Of a DNA stretch of 44,413 nucleotides, positions 9,403 to 17,258 are shown piece by piece. Within the stretch, counting starts at the first letter, position 1. Each line of letters opens with the position of its first letter. The DNA comes from an uncultured Allobaculum sp. GTDB lineage: Bacteria; Bacillota_I; Bacilli_A; Erysipelotrichales; Erysipelotrichaceae. Below the pieces are notes generated by a model. That model was not told where the DNA came from. It saw only the letters and a list, made by a program, of their open reading frames with translations, and made no database searches. Location of the stretch: contig CAJTVE010000019.1 of NCBI GenBank assembly GCA_910579655.1, positions 1-44,413 of the forward strand, given 5' to 3'. Both the position numbers and the translations under genes were made by a program.

Positions 9403-10608
9403 ATGGCCGCCATTGAATTGTTAGCCCCGGCCGGCAATCTTGAAAAAGCAAAAACCGCAATTCGCTATGGGGCGGATGCGGTTTATATTGGAGGCCAGCA
9501 GTTTTCTTTGCGCTCACGGGCTTCGAATTTTAATCTCGACCAGATCGCTGAACTCTGTCAGTTTGCCCATGAACATGGCTCAGCGGTTCATGTAACGGTC
9601 AATATCATTCCGCACCCGGATGATTTCAATGGCCTGGAAGCGTATCTCCAGGCGCTGGATGTGGCGGGAATTGATGCGATCATCAGTGCTTCACCGGCCA
9701 TCATTTCCAGAGCTTTGAAAATGGAAAACCGTCATTTTGAAGTGCATGTCTCTACCCAGCGCTCCATTCTCAATGAAAAAGCCGTTCAGTTCTGGAAAAA
9801 TCTTGGTGCAGACCGGGTGGTTCTGGGCCGCGAGACGCCAATGGAAGCCATTGAAGAAATCTGTGCCAGAAAGATCGTCCCGATTGAAGCGTTTATCCAT
9901 GGCGGGATGTGCATTTCTTTTTCCGGTCGGTGTGTGTTGTCGAACCATATGACCAACCGGGATGCCAACCGCGGGGGCTGTGCGCAAAGCTGCCGGTGGA
10001 AATATACTCTTTATGATGGTGAAAAAGCCATCAGCGATCCGGATACGATGTTTTCAATGTCCAGCCGCGATCTGCAGGCGGCTGACCAGATTGAAAAGAT
10101 GATTCATGCCGGCGTGGCCAGCCTGAAAATTGAGGGCCGCATGAAATCGGATTACTATCTGGCCGTCGTGGTTGGCGCCTATCGCCGGCTGATTGATGAA
10201 ATCGAAAAGAATGGCACAGCGTCTGATGAATTCGTAGCAAAGATTGTCAGCGAACTGAACCGGGCAGAGAACAGACCCACGGGTCCTGGCTTTTATCACG
10301 GGCTGCCCGATGAAAACGTGCAGCTCTACCGCAGGCATGATGAAACCGTGACCCAGGAATATATCGGCCTGGTTCTTGAACCCGATAAGCCGGGGTATCT
10401 GAAAGTTCAGGTCAAAAACCATTTTGCGGCCAATACGCCAGCGGAACTGTTTGGTCCGGGCATTGCGCCTTATCCATATCTCATTACTGAAATCCTCGAC
10501 CAAAATGGCAATGCGCTGGAGGTCTGCAACCATCCAATGGATATTGTTTACCTGAAATGGGAAGGCCCTTCCATTGCGGGCTCGATGATTCGTAAACAGC
10601 GGATTTAA
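9403..10608 (+). CDS. trhP2: U32 peptidase family protein, TrhP2/YrrO type (tRNA uridine hydroxylation)
   Basis: This is the larger U32 partner. It starts MAAIELLAPAGNLEKAK, the usual U32 opening, and contains the family signature region EAFIHGGMCISFSGRC with downstream Cys residues (GGCAQSCRW), which in relatives can bind an iron-sulfur cluster. The start at 9403 is preferred because AGGAG at 9390-9394 is eight bases away; ATG at 9397 and GTG at 9379 are worse. Relatives (YrrO, E. coli TrhP/YegQ) support prephenate-dependent 5-hydroxyuridine formation at tRNA position 34. The older peptidase or collagenase label is probably wrong for this branch. A prolyl-tRNA synthetase gene lies just downstream, so the cluster has a translation theme. 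Confidence 0.85.
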   Translation: MAAIELLAPAGNLEKAKTAIRYGADAVYIGGQQFSLRSRASNFNLDQIAELCQFAHEHGSAVHVTVNIIPHPDDFNGLEAYLQALDVAGIDAIISASPAIISRALKMENRHFEVHVSTQRSILNEKAVQFWKNLGADRVVLGRETPMEAIEEICARKIVPIEAFIHGGMCISFSGRCVLSNHMTNRDANRGGCAQSCRWKYTLYDGEKAISDPDTMFSMSSRDLQAADQIEKMIHAGVASLKIEGRMKSDYYLAVVVGAYRRLIDEIEKNGTASDEFVAKIVSELNRAENRPTGPGFYHGLPDENVQLYRRHDETVTQEYIGLVLEPDKPGYLKVQVKNHFAANTPAELFGPGIAPYPYLITEILDQNGNALEVCNHPMDIVYLKWEGPSIAGSMIRKQRI

Positions 10609-10745
10609 GCCTGTTTTGGCCTCTTTCGACACAAAGATGAGGCAATTTCAACAAAAACCAATACACTGTTATCACATCAAGGCAGAAAGACAGGATACAA
10701 CAGAAAGGAAATCTGCCGTTAAACATCCTGAAACTGAATAACTCT

Positions 10746-12440
10746 ATGAAACTTTCAAACAGCTTTTTTTATACCCTGCGTGAAAACGCAAAAGATGAAG
10801 ATTCCGTTTCCAGCAACCTGCTTGTCCGGGCTGGAATGATCAAGAAACTGTCCAATGGCATTTACATGATTATGCCAATGGGCAAACGCGTCCTGGCCAA
10901 CATTGAACACGTTGTCCGCGATGAAATGGACAAACACGGAGCTCAGGAGCTGCTCATGCCGGCCCTGATTCCAGAGGACGTTTATGTGTCTTCCGGAAGA
11001 CGTGAATCCTTTGGATCCAACATGTTTGCACTCAAAGACCGTTATGACAAGAAATACGTTCTTGGCCCAACCCATGAAGAACTGTTTGCGATGGCAGCTG
11101 CCATGGATGGCAAATCCTGGAAAGACTTTCCCTATAATCTCTACCAGATTCAGACCAAATATCGTGATGAAACCAGACCTCGTTACGGTCTGATCCGTGT
11201 GCGCGAATTCATCATGAAAGATGCCTACACCTTTGATAAAGATGAAGCCGGCCTGGATGTGGCTTACATGAATATGTACGATGCCTACAACAAGATCTTT
11301 GACCGCTTAGGCTTAAACTACAAAATCGTTAAAGCCGACACCGGTCTGATGGGCGGTCTGCTTTCTGAAGAATACCAGGCAATTTCTTCCATTGGCGAAG
11401 ATATTGTCGTGGGCTGTGACCATTGCGATTTTTCCAGCAACGAAGAAATCACAGAAGTTGTTGACACCCTCGAAGATGACAACAGCCCTGAACTCGAAAT
11501 GGAAAAAATCTATACCCCAAATGCCGGAACTATCGAAGAAGTCAGCGCATTTCTGGGAAAAGAGCCTTCTGATTTTGTGAAGACTCTGATCTATAACGCC
11601 GATGGCAATCTCGTTGCCTTCGTTTTGCCAGGGGATCGTGAACTGAACGAAACCAAAGCCGGCAAACTGCTCAATGCAATTGAACTCAATCTGGCCACAC
11701 CAGAAGAAGTCAAAGAAGCGACGGGTGCCCGCATTGGGTTTGCCGGTCCTGTTGGACTGAAGCTGCCGGTTTATATGGACCGTCAGGTGGCTCACAAGAA
11801 AAACTTTATCGTTGGCGCCAATGAAGATGACCACCACCTTAAAAACGTGAACCTGAAAGACTTCAAGCCAGAAGTGATTGCCGATCTGTCTATGGTCCGT
11901 GAAGGCGATCTGTGTCCAAGCTGCGGTGGACATCTGACCTTTGAACATGGAATTGAAGTCGGCAACCTGTTTAAACTGGGCACCAAATACTCCAAAGCCA
12001 TGAACCTGATGTACTCTGACCAGAACAACCAGCTCCAGCCCGTCTGGATGGGCAGCTATGGCATCGGTCTGGAACGCTGCATGGCCGCCGTTGCGGATCA
12101 GCATCATGACGAGTCGGGTCTGATCTGGCCGGATAATCTGGCTCCATTCCGTGCTGCACTTGTCATCGTTTCGATGAAAGATGCCAAGCAGGTAGAAGAA
12201 GCGCAGAAACTTTACGAGTATGCAGCCTCTAAAGGCTATGAAGTTCTTCTCGATGACCGCACTGAACGGGCAGGCGTCAAGTTCAAAGATACGGAACTGA
12301 TTGGGATTCCACACCGCATCACTTTGGGTAAAGGTGTAGCCAGCGGCATGGCTGAATACGTGCGTCGTGAAGATGGCGTGAAAACTGAAATTGCCCTGGA
12401 AGATCTGCCAGCCCTGCTTGACGAAATTTACGCCAAATAG
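10746..12440 (+). CDS. proS: Proline--tRNA ligase
   Basis: This class II aminoacyl-tRNA synthetase charges tRNA-Pro in the cytoplasm. At 564 residues it matches the bacterial form: N-terminal catalytic core (LLVRAGMIKKLSNGIYMIMP opening, GPTHEE near residue 105, motif 2 around YRDETRPRYGLIR), an inserted YbaK-like editing domain at about 230-390, the rest of the core (SYGIGLERCMAAVADQ) and a C-terminal anticodon-binding domain. No T-box leader was found in the 137-base upstream gap. A terminator lies 164 bases after the stop. Confidence 0.96.
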   Translation: MKLSNSFFYTLRENAKDEDSVSSNLLVRAGMIKKLSNGIYMIMPMGKRVLANIEHVVRDEMDKHGAQELLMPALIPEDVYVSSGRRESFGSNMFALKDRYDKKYVLGPTHEELFAMAAAMDGKSWKDFPYNLYQIQTKYRDETRPRYGLIRVREFIMKDAYTFDKDEAGLDVAYMNMYDAYNKIFDRLGLNYKIVKADTGLMGGLLSEEYQAISSIGEDIVVGCDHCDFSSNEEITEVVDTLEDDNSPELEMEKIYTPNAGTIEEVSAFLGKEPSDFVKTLIYNADGNLVAFVLPGDRELNETKAGKLLNAIELNLATPEEVKEATGARIGFAGPVGLKLPVYMDRQVAHKKNFIVGANEDDHHLKNVNLKDFKPEVIADLSMVREGDLCPSCGGHLTFEHGIEVGNLFKLGTKYSKAMNLMYSDQNNQLQPVWMGSYGIGLERCMAAVADQHHDESGLIWPDNLAPFRAALVIVSMKDAKQVEEAQKLYEYAASKGYEVLLDDRTERAGVKFKDTELIGIPHRITLGKGVASGMAEYVRREDGVKTEIALEDLPALLDEIYAK

Positions 12441-12603
12441 ACTGCTTTCCCAAAAAGTTAATTGCTTGAAATTCCGCTTACAGAAAGAATTTACTTTTTT
12501 TGAAAAAAGCTGCCATTTTGATCGCTTTTTTTGCGGAATGAGACAAAATCACCGAAAAAGCGGCATGCGTTGCGCAACTTTTTCACAAATAATATGTTAT
12601 TTT

Positions 12604-12631
12604 AAGTGCCTGATACTCGGGCACTTTTTTT
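12604..12631 (+). terminator. Intrinsic terminator downstream of proS
   Basis: AAGTGCC (12604-12610) pairs with GGCACTT (12620-12626), followed by a run of T to 12631. Confidence 0.85.
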
Positions 12632-12790
12632 GTGTGAGAATTCGTGTAAATTGGATTACAGGTTTTTTGTCCGGGTAAAAATTTGACCTGGATTGGGAGT
12701 AAAGGCGTCTTCTTGCGATGTTTATCAAATCGCGTCAAAAAATGCGAAAAATAGGATGATCATATCGAAAAATGTAGATTTGTGTACTCT

Positions 12791-12796
12791 TATAAT
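12791..12796 (+). promoter_or_regulatory. Possible -10 element upstream of the IstA-like HTH gene
   Basis: A perfect TATAAT lies 58 bases upstream of the start at 12854. No good -35 box is visible at the usual distance. Confidence 0.35.
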
Positions 12797-12853
12797 GCCT
12801 TTTTGTAGACGAACCGATCCTTTTCGTGGAAACTGTTAGTCAGGAGGGTAACC

Positions 12854-13195
12854 ATGAATAAAAAAGACGAGCTGGTTGCCAATATTCAGCTTTTAAAAGA
12901 TTTAAACATGAAGCCAAACATTTCTGAACTTGCCAGAGCTTACGATCTCGACCGCAGAACGGTGAAAAAGTATTTTGAAGCTGGCGAAGTACCAGCAAGA
13001 AAAAAGAAAAAAGAGTTCAGTAAATGGGACCAGTATGAAGAGTCCATTGAAAAAATGCTGCAGGTGCCTGGTGTCTCTATCCGTGCCATTCATCGTCATT
13101 TTCTTCAGACCATGGGAGAAGATAAAGTCCCAGGAACATACGAAAGTCTTAAAGCCTTTGTAAAAAAGAAAGGATTCAAAAAGACATCAGACTGA
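12854..13195 (+). CDS. Orphan HTH protein resembling the N-terminus of IS21-family IstA transposase
   Basis: This 113-residue protein follows AGGAGGG with good spacing. Residues 18-44 form a helix-turn-helix (NISELARAYDLDRRTVKKYF), followed by a basic KKKK stretch and a second helical unit (SIRAIHRHF, then TYESLKAFVKKKG). The whole looks like the bipartite DNA-binding N-terminus of IS21 IstA. The DDE catalytic domain is missing, there is no istB, and a terminator follows within 60 bases. Reading frame, ribosome binding site and terminator are intact, so it may be a domesticated DNA-binding protein rather than debris. The target is unknown. It could also be a small regulator that merely shares the HTH fold. 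Confidence 0.75.
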   Translation: MNKKDELVANIQLLKDLNMKPNISELARAYDLDRRTVKKYFEAGEVPARKKKKEFSKWDQYEESIEKMLQVPGVSIRAIHRHFLQTMGEDKVPGTYESLKAFVKKKGFKKTSD

Positions 13196-13226
13196 TTCGA
13201 AGCTGATGTTCAAATCCGTCATGTTT

Positions 13227-13253
13227 GTCCGCCGCAAAACGCGGGCTTTTTTT
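13227..13253 (+). terminator. Intrinsic terminator after the orphan HTH gene
   Basis: GTCCGC (13227-13232) pairs with GCGGGC (13241-13246), with one G-U pair, followed by seven T. Confidence 0.7.
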
Positions 13254-13412
13254 GTGCCTTCTTTTCGCTTTCCTTTCACTTTCCTGGCTGTTTTCATCCA
13301 TCCTTTTTGTTGGTCTGGATTCTGGCGTAGAAGAGAACTGTCAGCTTTGTTTGGCTCAAGTCAGGCGCGCAGGCAAGGAACAGCCAGATCTCCAGATCTG
13401 AACACCAGATAT

Positions 13413-13450
13413 AAAAAAGGCATGAGCGAATCGCAAGATTCACTCATGCC
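13413..13450 (-). terminator. Intrinsic terminator of the DUF885 lipoprotein gene
   Basis: On the minus strand GGCATGAGTGAATC pairs with GATTCGCTCATGCC (one G-U pair) around a four-base loop, followed by six T. It lies about 100 bases after the stop codon at 13549. Confidence 0.88.
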
Positions 13451-13548
13451 AGATTTTGGATTTGGCCTGAACTGGATTTGAATTTCAGCAGACAGCCGGC
13501 TGGGGATTGATTGTGCCTGCCGGTCTTTTTTTGGTCTGTTTTTTCGGA

Positions 13549-15537
13549 CTAGTTTTCGTCAAAGTATTCTTCTTCAAAGTCGCCGCCCTGGTTTGTCGGG
13601 CCGCTTTCTTCGGGGGCATCGGTGTTTTCAGAATCATTGGAAGAGGAAGCAGAGGTTTTGTTTTCAGAGTTGTCGCCGGCTTGATTGTTTGCCTGATCAG
13701 AAGCGGCCTTATCCGTTTTCTGGCTGTCTTTGCTTCCATACGCGCTTGAGCGGGCGTTATTGATGTAGGACTGTATATTTTCTTCAACCAGTCCAAAATT
13801 GACGTCACCGGCCTGTAAAAGCGCATTATTGAAGGAGACTGGATCATAGAGATCGCCAAGAGATTCTTTTGCGATGTCTTGCAGCTGCAAAATTTTCAGA
13901 CATCCATAGTAGTAGCCAAAGAAGACACCTGGATTTTCTGCCAGCTGGTTATAGATGGCTTCACTGCCTTTTCCCCAGACATTTTCAAATTCATCCAGAG
14001 AATAATCATCATAGTTGATCTGGATATCCATCAACAGCACGGAGTAGTTGGAGTATTGATCTGTCAGCTCCCACACGCGGGCTGTATCTTCATCAATCCC
14101 CGTCCATGGGATGGTCTGGTAGGCTGCATAGGTCGCGTAGCCTTCCTGCATGCCAAATGAGCTTAAGAAGTACTGGATTGGATGCTTGAAGTGGTCACGA
14201 TTGTATTGCGCCTGGTACATATGACCCGGAATGCCTTCATGGGCAAATGTATCATAGAGGGTTAGACTGGATGGATCGCTTCCGTAGTCACGGGCGTTGT
14301 AGCGGATTTCGTACGGGCGTCTGGAGTCGATGGGCGGAACGACAAAGTAGGCCATGACTCCGTTTTTGGACTGTTCAGGGGAGAGTTCCTTGATTTCATA
14401 GTCCATGGTTTTGACGATCGGGAATTCAGCCGGATAGCGTTCTTCCAGAAATGGCATGATTTCGCTGACACTGGTGAACTTGGTTTCCGGCTCTTCAACC
14501 AGAGCGGCTTCGGTGTTGGTGCGCAGAATCGAACGGTATTCTGTCACGGCATCATCCATGGCGGTCCGGATTTCTTCTTTCATGACTTCAATATCATCAC
14601 TGGATCCGGCATAAGACTGTAAGACATATTCATAGGCTTCCCGGCCGTTTTTATAGGAGGCCATGCCCTTGATGGTTCCGTTTTTGTCTTTCAGGCCATT
14701 GAGACCATCGATAATCGCCTGGAAGGAGGGAAAGAACGATGCCTGTAAGGCATCCCGGATCTGCTGCTTATAGGCTTCAGCCTTTTCGTCATCCAGTCCC
14801 AGCGCATCGACTTCAGCCATCAGCTCACTGGTCACGGGAGAGTCGTCTTTGGAATTGACGATGGACTGGCAGGAGGCCACAACGGTATCCAGATCAATCG
14901 CAAACGTTTTGGCTTCGGCCTGTTTGCGGGAATAGTCCAGGGCTTCCTGCACGTAGCGGGGAACGTCGTTGATCAAAGCGACTAAGGGTTCAACATCATT
15001 TTCGGTATACAGCTGGAATTCTGAGAAGGTATCCATTAACGAAGACTGGACACCCGAGATTTCTGACCAGATCGAACCGAGATATTCAAACTTTTCGTCG
15101 GACAGGTTGACAGTCAGATTCAGCTCCCAGATCAGCTGTTCCCGGATTTGCTTGTTGGTGGCATTCAGGTTGGTGTCTTCAAAGTTTTCCAGAATCGACA
15201 GGGCTTTCTTTTCAAAGGCGAGATCTTCGGGGTCCGGAATAAAAGTTCCCAGCGTGATCTTGCATTTGTCCAGATCGACGCCGTAGTTTTCCGGATGTTC
15301 AAAATAGCGGTGGGTGAGCAGATAGCTGGTTTCGCACAGTTTCACGACGTACTGATCGAGGAAGTTTTCAAATTCAGTATTGGAGACTGCTTTGGCCTCA
15401 TAAGAGATTGACTCGCTTGTCAAAGAACTGGATTGACTGCTTGACTGGGTGTTGGGCTGGGTGCATCCGGCAGCAAGCAGAGCGCTTAAAAAGACCAGCA
15501 GAAGCCGGTTCTTGTATTTTTTGGCTTGGCTTTTCAT
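13549..15537 (-). CDS. DUF885 family lipoprotein, probable zinc peptidase
   Basis: This 662-residue secreted lipoprotein has a basic start, a hydrophobic stretch and LLAAGC with the lipidated Cys at residue 25, followed by a Ser/Gln-rich linker. The DUF885 domain spans about 50-580 and carries the HEGIPGH motif at residues 433-439, a HExxH-like zinc-binding site (the arrangement is HEGxPGH in this family). The substrate is not known; DUF885 proteins are thought to be metallopeptidases. Residues after about 585 are low-complexity, rich in Ser, Asn, Asp, Lys and Glu, ending in an acidic tail. The start has AAGGAG five bases upstream. Its ATG overlaps the TGA of a possible small gene upstream (ATGA). 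Confidence 0.85.
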   Translation of the reverse strand: MKSQAKKYKNRLLLVFLSALLAAGCTQPNTQSSSQSSSLTSESISYEAKAVSNTEFENFLDQYVVKLCETSYLLTHRYFEHPENYGVDLDKCKITLGTFIPDPEDLAFEKKALSILENFEDTNLNATNKQIREQLIWELNLTVNLSDEKFEYLGSIWSEISGVQSSLMDTFSEFQLYTENDVEPLVALINDVPRYVQEALDYSRKQAEAKTFAIDLDTVVASCQSIVNSKDDSPVTSELMAEVDALGLDDEKAEAYKQQIRDALQASFFPSFQAIIDGLNGLKDKNGTIKGMASYKNGREAYEYVLQSYAGSSDDIEVMKEEIRTAMDDAVTEYRSILRTNTEAALVEEPETKFTSVSEIMPFLEERYPAEFPIVKTMDYEIKELSPEQSKNGVMAYFVVPPIDSRRPYEIRYNARDYGSDPSSLTLYDTFAHEGIPGHMYQAQYNRDHFKHPIQYFLSSFGMQEGYATYAAYQTIPWTGIDEDTARVWELTDQYSNYSVLLMDIQINYDDYSLDEFENVWGKGSEAIYNQLAENPGVFFGYYYGCLKILQLQDIAKESLGDLYDPVSFNNALLQAGDVNFGLVEENIQSYINNARSSAYGSKDSQKTDKAASDQANNQAGDNSENKTSASSSNDSENTDAPEESGPTNQGGDFEEEYFDEN

Positions 15538-15860
15538 AGAACTCCTTTATCTAGAGAAGATTGGCCCGATTTTGCGATCGCATTCAAGAGGATCAGCCAG
15601 AAGCGTCGGGTTTCAGAAATGAAAGGCAGAAAACCGCCCTGTTCTTTGAAAGATAGAATCTGTTTCTCAAAGATACGGAAAGAAATCTGCAGGTTGCTCT
15701 TATCAAAGATTAACTGTTTAATATCATACCAAATCCGGATTTCAACAATCATTGACGGATAGAAGGTTTCGAAAAAATTCCAGAGAACTTTAGAATTGCG
15801 GACGGTCAGTTCAAATCCGCAAAATTGTAACCGGACCTTTTCATTTTCCAGGCAGATCAA
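15534..15860 (-). CDS. Possible small gene or 5'-truncated remnant upstream of the DUF885 gene
   Basis: This minus-strand frame of 108 codons ends in an ATGA overlap with the DUF885 lipoprotein gene. Codon usage looks gene-like: pyrimidine-ending and A/G choices resemble those of the neighbours. The product is rich in aromatic and aliphatic residues with no recognised family. The only in-frame start is TTG at 15860, directly after a TAA three codons upstream, and its ribosome binding site is weak. It may therefore be the surviving 3' part of a longer gene cut upstream, where an IS21-end-like repeat lies about 90 bases away, or a small coupled gene. A chance frame is not excluded. Confidence 0.4.
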   Translation of the reverse strand: MICLENEKVRLQFCGFELTVRNSKVLWNFFETFYPSMIVEIRIWYDIKQLIFDKSNLQISFRIFEKQILSFKEQGGFLPFISETRRFWLILLNAIAKSGQSSLDKGVL

Positions 15861-15946
15861 TCTCTTTTAATGTCTACTGTTTAATGCCTGCTGCCTGAGC
15901 GTGTTTTCAGCAGAACAGGCAAATTAAGAGAGCCAGAGACCAAAAG

Positions 15947-15974
15947 TGGTACAGAAGACCAAAAGTGGTACAGA
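15947..15974 (-). repeat. Tandem repeat resembling an IS21-family terminal repeat
   Basis: On the minus strand TGTACCACTTTTGGTCT occurs twice in direct succession with a period of 19 bases. IS21-family ends typically begin with TG and carry closely spaced tandem copies of a binding site for IstA. No matching second end or transposase is nearby, so this is probably a solo end or remnant. The family assignment is from pattern only. Confidence 0.5.
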
Positions 15975-16027
15975 TTTAAAAAAGATACAAGTGAAAAGCG
16001 CCCAGTCGAAAGGCGGCAATTTTCCCC

Positions 16028-16071
16028 AAAAAAGGACCCGGAACGCCTGAAAGCAAGCGCTGCGGGCCCTT
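16028..16071 (-). terminator. Probable terminator on the minus strand
   Basis: Minus-strand AAGGGCCCG pairs with CGGGTCCTT (one G-U pair) around an inner loop of 22 bases that can fold further, followed by TTTT. It lies 228 bases after the small membrane protein gene, which it may serve. Confidence 0.55.
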
Positions 16072-16298
16072 GATGGTTTCTTTTTGCAAAACAGAAGAAT
16101 GAGTAAAAAATCCTGTTTCCAGCCTATGCCTTCACTGGATCAAAAAAGCCAGGGCAGGCAGACAATGATCAAAGCTGGAAACGATGCGGGCAGTTTCTGA
16201 GGCATCCGCTTGTCGTTTCATCAGAACTGCACAAAACGTGCATCTTAAAGAAAAGTGGAGCTTGCAGGGTTGGAATCAGGAAATTTGCAGGACTTGAA

Positions 16299-16529
16299 TC
16301 AGGAAAACAGGGAAGTAAACCAGATAAAGATCTGGCAGGCCAGTCCGCCTGCAAGGAAGATTAAGGCGCCTTCTCTGAAAGATAAAGTGTCTGTCTCGAC
16401 TTTGTGCTGAAAATCATCACAGTAGTCGAAGAATTTTTCTTCCAGAATCTCTTCACGCTCTGACAGCCACTCTTTGGCTGAGATGGTATTGTTGTGGCCG
16501 CTTTGCGAAATAGTTGTTGTTTTTGTCAT
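16299..16529 (-). CDS. Small single-pass membrane protein, function unknown
   Basis: This 76-residue protein has an excellent ribosome binding site (AAAGGAG eight bases before ATG). The N-terminal 20 residues are polar (Thr, Ser, Asn), residues 20-50 are acidic and probably helical (EWLSEREEILEEKFFDY), and residues 54-74 form one hydrophobic segment ending FIWFTSLFS, so it is likely tail-anchored. No family is recognised. A 19-base inverted repeat TGGTACA-N5-TGTACCA lies 43-61 bases upstream, in a position for an operator. It is isolated from other genes by long gaps on both sides. Confidence 0.6.
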   Translation of the reverse strand: MTKTTTISQSGHNNTISAKEWLSEREEILEEKFFDYCDDFQHKVETDTLSFREGALIFLAGGLACQIFIWFTSLFS

Positions 16530-16571
16530 TTCAATTACTCCTTTCGCCCTATGATGATGATTCGAGGCTTT

Positions 16572-16590
16572 TGGTACAAAAACTGTACCA
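16572..16590. promoter_or_regulatory. Inverted repeat, possible operator of the small membrane protein gene
   Basis: TGGTACA (16572-16578) and TGTACCA (16584-16590) are a perfect inverted pair with a five-base spacer. The half-site TGGTACA resembles the core of the tandem repeat at 15947-15974. Confidence 0.45.
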
Positions 16591-17050
16591 TCGATTCACG
16601 ACACGCGCAACATAAACGCAAAATCTTTTTGAAAAACCAGATAGATGTGCATATTTGAATCCTGTCCTGAAAATGTGGAGGCTGAATCGATCTTGTCTGC
16701 GCAAGGTTCAAAATCCGCTTTCCAAAAAAAGCTGGAGGATCCCCAGGAAAAATTGAAAGAATGCGTCTGAATTTGGGAGGGAATCTTGGAAATGTGTAAA
16801 AATATGGATACATCAATTCTAGTTCATAAAGAAAAAATAAAGAGTGCAATGACTCAAACTGCCCTTAAAATGGCAAAACTGGCCAGCAAGGACTTTTAAT
16901 TCCCTTCAAAGAGGCTGCATAAGAAAAATGCGGGCGCTTACACAAAAAGAGAAGCGACTATTCTTTAAAATGCGACGGTGAAAAGGCAGAATGAGAGCGG
17001 ATAAATGGTCATGAGATGCATACATTTGTTCATGATTCATGTTCGTTAAA
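16591..17050. other. Intergenic region without recognised genes
   Basis: Apart from an unsupported minus-strand frame (16535-16849, no family, unusual composition), I see no gene, repeat or structured RNA before the promoter at 17051. Confidence 0.5.
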
Positions 17051-17079
17051 TTTACAACCTTGGAAAAGTAATATATGAT
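17051..17079 (+). promoter_or_regulatory. Sigma-A promoter for the PEPCK-like gene
   Basis: TTTACA (17051-17056) and TATGAT (17074-17079) are separated by exactly 17 bases. The implied 5' untranslated region is about 170 bases. Confidence 0.65.
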
Positions 17080-17258
17080 TCACCTGTTCTTAACCGTTCT
17101 GCTGTTTCAGGGATAAGCACTCCAAATAGAAAGTGATCAGAGAGTTATCTTTGACAGATGCTCACTTTGGCGCGAAAGTCTGGAGTGACAAGATCTTCTG
17201 ATCTAGAAGAGATTGAATAAGAACAGACATATGCAGATTCATTGAGGAAAGGATATCT

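Larger units (their letters stand above)
15861..16298. other. Intergenic region with IS21-end-like repeats and a minus-strand terminator
   Basis: The stretch holds a tandem repeat containing AGTGGTACAG at about 15947-15973 and a minus-strand hairpin at 16028-16071. No supported ORF was seen. Confidence 0.5.

Noticed and set aside
10609..10745. Possible T-box leader before proS
   Set aside because: I looked for the conserved T-box bulge sequence and an antiterminator/terminator pair and found neither.
11313..12314. 333-codon minus-strand open frame
   Set aside because: Antisense shadow of proS; its composition (many Phe, His, Ile) is typical of a reversed coding strand.
13507..13749. 80-codon hydrophobic plus-strand frame
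   Set aside because: It is antisense to the low-complexity tail of the DUF885 lipoprotein; the reverse of Glu/Asp/Ser/Asn codons yields a false membrane-like protein.
16535..16849. 104-codon minus-strand frame upstream of the small membrane protein gene
   Set aside because: Composition is unlike the neighbouring genes, no usable start site was found, and it covers the operator-like region.
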